IMG/VR virus record: IMGVR_UViG_3300002835_000122
Coordinates: 1-64,000 of that record
Source of the DNA: a virus
Strand: one strand, 5' to 3'
Length of the DNA stretch: 64,000 bases
Positions 57,873 through 64,000 of the stretch are shown one piece after another (the first letter of the stretch is position 1; each line of letters opens with the position of its first letter). The notes under the pieces were generated by a model that saw nothing but the letters and a program-made list of their open reading frames with translations, was not told where the DNA came from and did not search any database. The position numbers and the translations under genes are program-made.

Positions 57873-59996
57873 TCAGAATGTTCCACAATCGAATGTTATA
57901 CCATCTATGGAACCGCCGGTAATTGAAACGTTATTAGAAGCTTGCGTAGCAATTGATCCCAAACCTAAGGTTGTTCTTCCGCCTGCTGCATCTACATCGT
58001 CGACTAATGATCTACCGAATGAAGAAAAATCTGCAAGGGCTGCAGTGCCAGAACCCGAGAAGTAGGGAAGCTTATCTGCTGCTGATGTTAAACCAGCAAT
58101 GGCTGCAAGTTCTGCATCATAAGCTTGAACATTCGTACCAATTACAAGTCCGAGAGTGGTCCGAGATGCGGCAGCGTCAGCGTCAGCAATGATTGCTCGG
58201 CCATGTGCTGAAAAGTCAGTTACTGCCGCAGTGCCAGAACCAGTAAAATAAGGCAGCTTATTAGCAGCTGACGTTAGGCCAGCAATTGCAGCAAGGTCGG
58301 CGTCATAGGCTTGTACATCAGTGCCAATAGCTAGGCCAAGAGCAGTTCTAGCTGCTCCAGCATCTGTGGCTCCAGTTCCACCATTAGCTATTGCTATGGT
58401 TGTGCCATTCCAAGTGCCAGTTGCAATTATTCCAACTGAAGTAAGGCTTGAGGCAGTGACTCCTGAGCCAAGAGTTGAACCAGAAAGTACAGAAGTTCCT
58501 GCAATTAACAATGACTTGCCCGTCAGAAGATTAAGATTTTCTGAAGAAGTCCATGCATCAGTTGCGTCAACCCAGTTAAAAGTCTTGTCTGTATCACCCT
58601 TGAGAGTGATGCCACCACCATCAGCACCTGCGTCTGTCGGAGAGGCGCTTGAGCCAAGTTCAAGATTCTTATCGTCAACAGTTACAGTAGTTGAATTGAT
58701 TGTAGTGGTTGTGCCGTTAACTGTTAGATCGCCTGAAAGGACAAGGGAGGTGCCAGTGGCAGCACCAATGTTTGGAGTTACAAGTGTTGGCGTATTAGCA
58801 AATACTAGAGCACCAGTACCAGTTTCGTCAGATATAATTCCAGCAAGTTCTGATGATGAAGTCGCTGCAAAGGCTGAAAGCTTATCTGCAGTAAGTGCTA
58901 CAGTACCAGTTGCATCTGGAAGCGTGATTGTGCGGTCTGCGGTTGGATCTGTAACAGCAAGAGTTGTTTCGTGGGCATCAGCTGTTGCACCTTCGAAGAC
59001 CATGCTTCCACCATTAAGTGTAAGTCCTGCAAATGTTACACTTGCAGAGGTTGCTACATCTTGACCAATAGACAATGAGTGAGTTGTCCCCTCACCTGTT
59101 GTTGCTGCAGAAGAGGTAACACCAGTTCCACCAGTTATTGTTGCTACATAACTTCCTGAAGTATTAGTTCCAAGCGCAATTTCTATAGTTGTCGAACTTG
59201 CTGCAGTTAAACGACCCTGAGCGTCAACCGTGAAGCTACCGACTGATGCAGCACCGCCGTATGAGCCAGCTGTTACTGTAGTGTTGTCAAGATCTAAAGT
59301 AAGTGTGTCAGTTGCAGAGGCCACCGATGTTAGGCCTATGCCACCAACTATAGTGAAGGTATCCCCACCAGCAATTGTTAAATTGTCACCGTTGTCTGCA
59401 TCTACTGTAAATGAAGTAGAAATAGAAGCTGTCCCTGCTGCAGACAAACGGCCTTGAGCGTCAACTGTGAAAGTTGGGATTGCACTAGCTGAACCATATG
59501 AACCAGCAGTAACTGTTGTATTGTCAAGATGTAGGGTTATGGTATTTGTAGATGATGCTATTGATGAAAGCCCAGTTCCACCAGATATAGTTACGGTTTC
59601 TGCGTCATCGATTGTTTGTGAAGATCCCGAATCACCTGCTAAAGTAAAGTTGTATGTAGATGCAACTACAGCGCTATCTACATATGCTGTTGTTGCTACG
59701 GATGTTGAGTTGTTTCCTGCTGTTTGTGTCGTTGCAGTTGCAGAACCGCCAAGAGCTAATGTACCAGAAAATGTTTTATTTCCTGTAATAGTTTGAGTGC
59801 CGGACAAGCCTACATAGGCACCAGGGCCAGCAATGGCTTGAACTGTCGTTGCAGTTCCTCCTGCTCCACCTGTTCCTTTACCGTAATAAAGAACGTCATC
59901 AGCTTCGTTGTATGCTAGTTCTGCGTTTTCTAAACTTGAGGGTGCGCCGGCTGCACCACCAGATGCTCTTCTTTTGATTCTGATCGTATTAGCCAT
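57873..59996 (-). CDS. Repeat-rich fibre-like virion protein, 707 aa
   Basis: The N-terminus [20 protein letters not shown] with [20 protein letters not shown] is characteristic of fibre-type proteins found in cyanophages and other aquatic phages. Two 79-residue repeats follow (both with [10 protein letters not shown] and [10 protein letters not shown]), then [18 protein letters not shown]-type strands, and near the C-terminus two 62-residue repeats ([28 protein letters not shown]). Gly, Thr, Ser and Ala dominate, and the gene is richer in G+C than the flanks. The gene lies among head and neck genes, far from the baseplate, so a head- or collar-attached fibre is possible as well as a tail fibre. 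Confidence 0.85.
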   Translation of the reverse strand: MANTIRIKRRASGGAAGAPSSLENAELAYNEADDVLYYGKGTGGAGGTATTVQAIAGPGAYVGLSGTQTITGNKTFSGTLALGGSATATTQTAGNNSTSVATTAYVDSAVVASTYNFTLAGDSGSSQTIDDAETVTISGGTGLSSIASSTNTITLHLDNTTVTAGSYGSASAIPTFTVDAQGRLSAAGTASISTSFTVDADNGDNLTIAGGDTFTIVGGIGLTSVASATDTLTLDLDNTTVTAGSYGGAASVGSFTVDAQGRLTAASSTTIEIALGTNTSGSYVATITGGTGVTSSAATTGEGTTHSLSIGQDVATSASVTFAGLTLNGGSMVFEGATADAHETTLAVTDPTADRTITLPDATGTVALTADKLSAFAATSSSELAGIISDETGTGALVFANTPTLVTPNIGAATGTSLVLSGDLTVNGTTTTINSTTVTVDDKNLELGSSASPTDAGADGGGITLKGDTDKTFNWVDATDAWTSSENLNLLTGKSLLIAGTSVLSGSTLGSGVTASSLTSVGIIATGTWNGTTIAIANGGTGATDAGAARTALGLAIGTDVQAYDADLAAIAGLTSAANKLPYFTGSGTAAVTDFSAHGRAIIADADAAASRTTLGLVIGTNVQAYDAELAAIAGLTSAADKLPYFSGSGTAALADFSSFGRSLVDDVDAAGGRTTLGLGSIATQASNNVSITGGSIDGITFDCGTF
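57969..58340 (-). repeat. Two 186-nt tandem repeats at the 3' end of the fibre-like gene
   Basis: Copies at 58340-58155 and 58154-57969 encode 62-residue units beginning LGL(A/V)IGT(D/N)VQAYDA. A truncated third copy starts at 57968 (LGLGSIATQ). A separate pair of 237-nt repeats lies around 59290-59527, shown by the matched [10 protein letters not shown] coding blocks. Confidence 0.85.
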
Positions 59997-59998
59997 GA

Positions 59999-60337
59999 TT
60001 AAAAATTTCCTCCATCGGTAAGGTTTTCTTCAGGGTGATTAACCCAAACTGAACCATTGTAACGCAAAACGTTACCTGTGCTCACTGTTGTAATAGTAAC
60101 GTCAGTCAATCCATTTAAAACTGATTGAGTAGTAATTGCGGTTTCTGCAGATATTATTCTATCTTTGACTGTTAAATGACTGCCCGCTGGATTTAATCCT
60201 ATAACTGTTTGTATGGCTTCAATGGCATCGTTTGCATTAGCGTGTTGTTGATGGTGAGGTACTGTCGCTGAATTGAGTGGGTCAGACGATGTAGGATTAA
60301 TCAATATGTCTAATGCTGCGGGATACTGGGTGGCCAT
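59999..60337 (-). CDS. Small fibre-associated structural protein, 112 aa
   Basis: The N-terminal half ([31 protein letters not shown]) and the C-terminal [16 protein letters not shown] resemble pieces common in phage fibre and head-fibre proteins. The second half looks like a fibre-tip or trimerisation segment. AAAGGAT lies six bases before the ATG. It immediately precedes the 707-aa fibre-like gene, whose ribosome binding site GGAGGAA lies inside its 3' end, so the products are probably translated together and may assemble together. Confidence 0.75.
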   Translation of the reverse strand: MATQYPAALDILINPTSSDPLNSATVPHHQQHANANDAIEAIQTVIGLNPAGSHLTVKDRIISAETAITTQSVLNGLTDVTITTVSTGNVLRYNGSVWVNHPEENLTDGGNF

Positions 60338-60346
60338 AAAAATCCT

Positions 60347-60757
60347 TTATAAACTAAATATTTTGTATTGATCATTACTCCAACTAATTGTTACCGAGAT
60401 AGGATCAGTAGTAGCTGACACTGGAAGTCCAGTGGCTGTATCTATATAGGCTAGAAGCCTTGATGTGGCTCGAACGCCAGTATCTTTATATAATACTAAG
60501 TACGCAAAACCACTATTTCCATAATTCTCTATTGTTATGTTATCTGCGTCAAAAACCCCAGAAGTTGTTGCTTTTCCGGTCAATAAAGTAGTTGTTGCTG
60601 CGACCGAAGCTTCGCTAATGCTTGATAAAAATTCATGCGTACTTAGATTTACTGTATAGGTATTTTTTACTAGTGCAACTTTAATATTATTATCAGTCAA
60701 GTCAAATAGGCCCTCTAGTAGACCCTCTTTACCTTTTGCGTATAATGCATTTGCCAT
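60347..60757 (-). CDS. Common phage structural protein, 136 aa
   Basis: The pattern MANALYAKGKEGLLEGLFDL, VKVALVKN-type strand with YTVNLSTHEFLSSI, a SGVFDADN turn, LVLYKDTGVRATSRLLAYID and TGLPVSATTDPISVTI corresponds to a beta protein that I recognise as widespread among tailed phages but without a firmly assigned role. It begins in a TAATG junction with the 257-aa gene. Its place after the capsid gene suggests a head accessory or decoration function. Confidence 0.8.
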   Translation of the reverse strand: MANALYAKGKEGLLEGLFDLTDNNIKVALVKNTYTVNLSTHEFLSSISEASVAATTTLLTGKATTSGVFDADNITIENYGNSGFAYLVLYKDTGVRATSRLLAYIDTATGLPVSATTDPISVTISWSNDQYKIFSL

Positions 60758-61530
60758 TATAGTCCTACCTCTGCTGATACAATTACCCTGTATTTATAGC
60801 CTGATTCAAAGTAATTTTTTCCATCAACATAGTAAACGGGAGTTGCATCATCTGACGGAAAATCAATATATACATCTGGCTTCCATGAGTGCATGGAGAC
60901 TTCTGATGATACATTTTCCCATCTTGAGGGAGTCTTTTGGATTTTCTTACGTTGAGCTTTAAAGTATTTTAATGTCAAAAAGTTTGATGCTGGACGAGAA
61001 CTGAATGATACTGTGACTCTTCCATTGTTCTCATCATTATTTAAATAAAAGTCACCATTAGAAGGATTAGTTGATTCTATATAGAAATTAGGATTCTTTG
61101 CTAGTATCTGATATCCAGTTTCTATATCAGCTCTTACTGATTTATCCTCTATCAGCACTTCGTTAAGCACTGTTGCTTGGCTCTCTTGTAGAATTGAAGG
61201 AGTTGCCGAATTAGTTTGACTAGTAAAGCTAATTTTTTCCTCAGCAACTGTTAGCCCAGATGAGTCAACTAAGTTAGTGACCCTGACTACATAGTCGGTA
61301 TTGGAACTTAATACTACATCCCAGTATAAAGTTAAAGTTCTACTTATCTGATTATAATCAGTAATTGTATTTATTGTTCTAAATGGAGAAATTGTCTGAA
61401 CAGGTGTAGCTGAATCTGTTTGTACAATAAAATTAGCATTTATTAATGATGCTATCTTGATTGTTCTGCCAAATTTAATATTTACTGTATTAACAGTAAC
61501 TGTAGCGCTATCTATCAAATACAAAGCCAC
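60757..61530 (-). CDS. Ig-like structural protein, 257 aa
   Basis: The start is GTG at 61530 with GGAG eight bases upstream. The first 105 residues form an Ig-like/FN3-like sandwich (VNIKFGRTIKIASL, LTLYWDVVLSSNTDYVVRVTNLVD, ISFTSQ). A second beta domain follows, ending GYKYRVIVSAEVG. Three Ala-Thr-Pro triplets are present, more than in most other proteins here. It is the first gene after the capsid terminator. A capsid-surface or collar component is likely by position. Confidence 0.75.
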   Translation of the reverse strand: MALYLIDSATVTVNTVNIKFGRTIKIASLINANFIVQTDSATPVQTISPFRTINTITDYNQISRTLTLYWDVVLSSNTDYVVRVTNLVDSSGLTVAEEKISFTSQTNSATPSILQESQATVLNEVLIEDKSVRADIETGYQILAKNPNFYIESTNPSNGDFYLNNDENNGRVTVSFSSRPASNFLTLKYFKAQRKKIQKTPSRWENVSSEVSMHSWKPDVYIDFPSDDATPVYYVDGKNYFESGYKYRVIVSAEVGL

Positions 61531-61580
61531 TCAACACACTCCATAATTATAATCCTGAACTAATAGTAATAAATTAATTC

Positions 61581-61619
61581 AATAAAAAGCAAAGGGGCAG
61601 TAGATTTCTCTACCGCCCC
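61581..61619 (-). terminator. Intrinsic terminator after the major capsid gene
   Basis: The minus strand folds GGGGCGGTAG (61619-61610) onto CTACTGCCCC (61603-61594), a 10-bp stem with one G-U pair and a 6-nt loop, followed by TTTGCTTTTTATT. It lies 46 bases beyond the capsid stop codon and separates the capsid unit from the genes after it. Confidence 0.9.
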
Positions 61620-61664
61620 CAGCTTTAGGGTAATTTGTAACTATAACGACCCTAAGGTTTTTTA

Positions 61665-62729
61665 TCAGCTTAAGGCTACGTCGTTTGTAACTTGAACTTC
61701 GTAGTTACGGCTGAGTCTGACGTTCTTAGCAACTGTAATACCCTCACCGTCGCCCAGCATTACGATGTCGTAACGCTCCTTCATCTTGAGTGCACGAAGA
61801 TCGCGACTCGGATCGTCGAACTGATCAGTGCTCATATCGTCCTTGACGAGAAGAGTACCGACTTCATTACGGTCGATGAGGAAAAGGTCTGACTTAGCTG
61901 CTGTTGCGCCACTCTTAGCTGTGAAGCTAACGAAAGGCGAAACAAGAACATTCAAGCCCATTGGAGCTGTCGCGTTCAGTGCACCTTCCGGTGACTGAGG
62001 ACGATATCCCCAACTTGTACCTACAGAAGATGCTGATCCACCAGCGTGGAAGATGGAATCCTTAAGGAATACCGACCACATCAATGGGTGCAGAATGAAA
62101 TCTGTTGGGATATGATTTTCAGCCATAAGGATAGCGGCCATGTCCACAATGTCATCCCAGGTAATTGTCAAGTTGGCTGCGCCATCAATATTTCTACCTG
62201 TTGTGTCATCATAACTACCACTATCGTTATCGAATGCAATTGTAGCTGCATCCTTGAAACGGCTAAGAGCAATCTGCTCTTTCAAACGAGCCATAGCACG
62301 GCCGGCTGCGCGAACATGTAAACCAACAATGTCCCAAAGTGAATCAGCGATGACTTCCTCTGTAAAGGATAGCTTAACGCCCTTCTTTGAAACTTTGCCT
62401 TCTACCTGCTTTGCGAAAGCGAGTGCTTGCTCTGGATACTCTTGTCCTTCTGGGATCTCTGCTGCTTGAATAGCGTTGACTGCGGGGAACTCCAAAGAGC
62501 GTCCCTTACCGAGACGAACAGTGGAAAGCAATGGAGTCACAAGTAGTTGTGGCTCTGCTGCTTCTTTAAGCGTACGCGAAAGAACTTTGGGGAAAAGTGC
62601 TGCTGCGTCTGGTGACGCAAAAGCTTCCTTAATTGTTACTCTGTTGTCTGCATCTATGTACCCGTCCTCAGTCAATACTGCTTCCCAAGCTGGGAGACCC
62701 GAGAGGAGCTCTTGGATTGTCTTACTCAT
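61665..62729 (-). CDS. Major capsid protein, HK97 fold, 354 aa
   Basis: The pattern of HK97-type capsid proteins is clear: an N-terminal helical arm (IQELLSGLPAWEAVL), VRLGKGRSLEFPAVNAIQAAEIPEGQEY (elongated-loop/backbone strand, cut here), KKGVKLSFTEEVIAD, the spine helix GLHVRAAGRAMARLKEQIALSRF, TWDDIVDMAAILMAENHIPTD with ILHPLMWSVFLKD, and C-terminal P-domain strands with KSDLFLIDRNEVGTLLVKDDM. The AGGAGG site lies twelve bases before the ATG. Following decoration and scaffold genes and preceding a terminator, it has the usual place of the most abundant virion protein. Confidence 0.93.
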   Translation of the reverse strand: MSKTIQELLSGLPAWEAVLTEDGYIDADNRVTIKEAFASPDAAALFPKVLSRTLKEAAEPQLLVTPLLSTVRLGKGRSLEFPAVNAIQAAEIPEGQEYPEQALAFAKQVEGKVSKKGVKLSFTEEVIADSLWDIVGLHVRAAGRAMARLKEQIALSRFKDAATIAFDNDSGSYDDTTGRNIDGAANLTITWDDIVDMAAILMAENHIPTDFILHPLMWSVFLKDSIFHAGGSASSVGTSWGYRPQSPEGALNATAPMGLNVLVSPFVSFTAKSGATAAKSDLFLIDRNEVGTLLVKDDMSTDQFDDPSRDLRALKMKERYDIVMLGDGEGITVAKNVRLSRNYEVQVTNDVALS

Positions 62730-62779
62730 CGTAGGATTATTCCTCCTGTGTTAATGTTTCTTTTGTATTAATATTAATA

Positions 62780-63544
62780 TTAGAGTGTCAGATTGACGCG
62801 GAAAGCACCAATGACATTATGTACGTCCAGGTTGGCCCGGATACCTAACTTACCACTGTAGGTGCCTGCACGAGTAAGCTCGTAAACAGTCTTTAATGCA
62901 CCCGGATCAGAGGGAAGTTGCATATAGCTGAGTAATCCATCATCGAAGTTGGTAGCAAACTGCTCAACTTCAACAACCTTACCCACTTGCAACCATGGAT
63001 AGGCACCAGCAACAGTTGTTGATGCTGCGAATGCCACCGGACGACCCATGTGATCGGCTCGGATTAATGAACCAACTGTTACATCGGCGTTAACATGTGT
63101 AACCATTGGGTACTCTACGTAACCATGTGTGATAAAGCCAGCGCCTTGTGAGGTGCCTTTATCGAATGGTCTGTAAAGATCATATTGTGCGCAGCCAATC
63201 GGAACTGAATAGGCGCCCACCGAAATTGTGTCAGTTGAACCAGTGGTCGAGCTAGGGGTAGCGCCATCAAGCGGATCCCAGCTAGGCATAACGTCGCCCC
63301 AACCTTGACTTGCACCAGATCCGTTAGCGGGAACAATGCGAGCATCGCCGTTTGCGTCTGCAACTACTGAAAGAATTGTACCCTTGGGGATGACGATCTC
63401 AAAACGATCATCTTCACTGTCATTGTACCATGTAGGAAGACCGGGATGGGGCAGTAAATAGGCTGCGGGGGCAATGCCCTCAGAAACTACAAACCGGCCT
63501 GCACCAGTCTTACTATGAACCTTGCGGAACTTTGCTAAACTCAT
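62780..63544 (-). CDS. Putative capsid decoration protein, 254 aa
   Basis: It lies between the scaffold and the major capsid gene. The chain is beta-rich: FEIVIPKGTILSVVAD, DARIVPANGSG, GCAQYDLYRPFDKG, VTVGSLIRADHMGRPVAF and a C-terminal strand (VIGAFRVNLTL). The early part, with a Pro-Ala-Asn turn, recalls head decoration proteins, but a family match cannot be confirmed by eye. The AAGGAG site is spaced six to seven bases from the ATG. A minor capsid or assembly factor is the alternative. Confidence 0.75.
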   Translation of the reverse strand: MSLAKFRKVHSKTGAGRFVVSEGIAPAAYLLPHPGLPTWYNDSEDDRFEIVIPKGTILSVVADANGDARIVPANGSGASQGWGDVMPSWDPLDGATPSSTTGSTDTISVGAYSVPIGCAQYDLYRPFDKGTSQGAGFITHGYVEYPMVTHVNADVTVGSLIRADHMGRPVAFAASTTVAGAYPWLQVGKVVEVEQFATNFDDGLLSYMQLPSDPGALKTVYELTRAGTYSGKLGIRANLDVHNVIGAFRVNLTL

Positions 63545-63562
63545 TTTTTATCTCCTTAAATA

Positions 63563-64000
63563 TTAAAGTTTACGTCTACCCATGAGGGCATCTACTAGTA
63601 CTTGTTCAAAAGATTCGTTAGGATCCGTAGAAGTCTTTGTATTTTCCTCTTTATCAAGAGTAAGTACATTTTCTTCAGAGCTAACTTCAGCTTCAGATGT
63701 CACTTGCGGCATTGTCATATAATCAGAAATGCGCTTGTTAATCTTTGACGGAGCTTTAGCTAGATCTCTCAAAGAGTCTGCCAAAGAAGCAGCTGTGCGT
63801 GAAGCATGCTCGCCTATCAGGTTTTCTCTTTCATCTGCGGATTCGAAACCAAGACCGATCTTAGTGTCGACAACTCTTTCTACTAGAGTTCTATGCAATG
63901 CGCTTTTGAGCTTTGCATTTTCTTCTTCAAGAGACTTGATAGATGCCTTCAAGAGGTCAATATCTTGCTCAACGCCCTCTTTGTTGTCGCTGAGATTATT
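63563..64000 (-). CDS. Capsid scaffold / prohead core protein, C-terminal 145 aa (partial)
   Basis: The frame runs open to the right edge of the window, so the 5' part is missing. A TTG at 63952 is internal and not a convincing start. The visible chain is highly charged and helical (KSLEEENAKLKSAL heptads at the beginning), with Glu/Thr/Ser-rich linker and a final helix EQVLVDALMGRRKL. Acidic coiled coils ending in a basic helix are typical of capsid scaffolds that bind the inside of the capsid protein and are removed during maturation. Its position directly before decoration and capsid genes agrees. Confidence 0.8.
   Translation of the reverse strand, partial: NNLSDNKEGVEQDIDLLKASIKSLEEENAKLKSALHRTLVERVVDTKIGLGFESADERENLIGEHASRTAASLADSLRDLAKAPSKINKRISDYMTMPQVTSEAEVSSEENVLTLDKEENTKTSTDPNESFEQVLVDALMGRRKL

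Noticed and set aside
58321-59064. 247-aa open frame on the plus strand, Val/Ala/Pro-rich
   Set aside because: It is the antisense shadow of the Thr/Ser/Gly-rich fibre-like gene, whose low-complexity codons avoid stops on the other strand.
61546-61551. Perfect TATAAT on the minus strand before the 257-aa gene
   Set aside because: Transcription would start next to or inside the ribosome binding site, and no -35 hexamer is present at 16-18 bases, so it is unlikely to drive this gene.
62730-62779. CTGACA...TAATAC as a promoter for the capsid gene
   Set aside because: The spacing of about 15 bases and the weak -10 in a TATTAA-repeat region are not convincing.

Overview
The window is one continuous block of virion-structure and assembly genes from a large tailed dsDNA phage with a contractile tail (myovirus-type). 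All 36 supported genes lie on the minus strand, so they are read from high to low coordinates. They are packed with 1-nt TAATG junctions, 4-nt ATGA junctions or gaps of a few bases. No intergenic stretch reaches 300 bases; the longest is about 134. No tRNA, CRISPR array, insertion sequence or integrase was seen. The sequence is AT-rich and most genes have AAGGAG/GGAGG-type ribosome binding sites. The size of the tail genes (single genes of 6.6 and 11.2 kb) implies a big, probably jumbo-class genome. The host cannot be read from the sequence. The fibre-like protein at 57873-59996 resembles fibre proteins of cyanophages and other aquatic phages, which hints at a freshwater or marine source.

Layout in transcription order. 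Head: scaffold C-terminus (64000-63563), putative decoration protein, major capsid protein, intrinsic terminator (61594-61619). Accessory and fibre cluster (61530-57407): small Ig-like or common phage structural proteins and a 707-residue repeat-rich fibre-like protein. Neck (57391-53677): head-tail adaptor, head-completion protein, a sheath-like protein carrying an N-terminal Ig-like domain, and a tail-terminator candidate. Sheath and tube (53562-49839): sheath, tube, a strong terminator, then two diverged tube paralogues. After a consensus sigma70-like promoter come two paralogous tail-assembly chaperones (49737-48550), the tape measure (2212 aa) and a second 1593-aa tail protein, and a small unknown. 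Baseplate hub: a 3732-aa giant with duplicated hub domains and a staphylococcal-nuclease-like domain near its C-terminus, then a 762-aa tail lysin (M15 peptidase plus transglycosylase-like domain), an OB-fold spike and a spike-associated protein. Wedge: gp25-like and baseplate-J-like proteins, then seven large proteins (1534, 1080, 924, 867, 914, 714 and 417 aa, with a 131-aa protein between the last two) that probably build the outer baseplate and arms, and finally a 210-aa unknown.

Two themes stand out. The first is growth by duplication: two sheath-like genes, three tube-like genes, two chaperones, four related arm proteins and duplicated domains inside the hub. The second is enzymatic loading of the tail tip: peptidase, transglycosylase-like, peptidoglycan-binding and nuclease-like domains all sit in baseplate proteins. 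Candidate promoters and terminators divide the block into plausible expression units (capsid; sheath plus tube; chaperones/tape measure/hub; outer baseplate).
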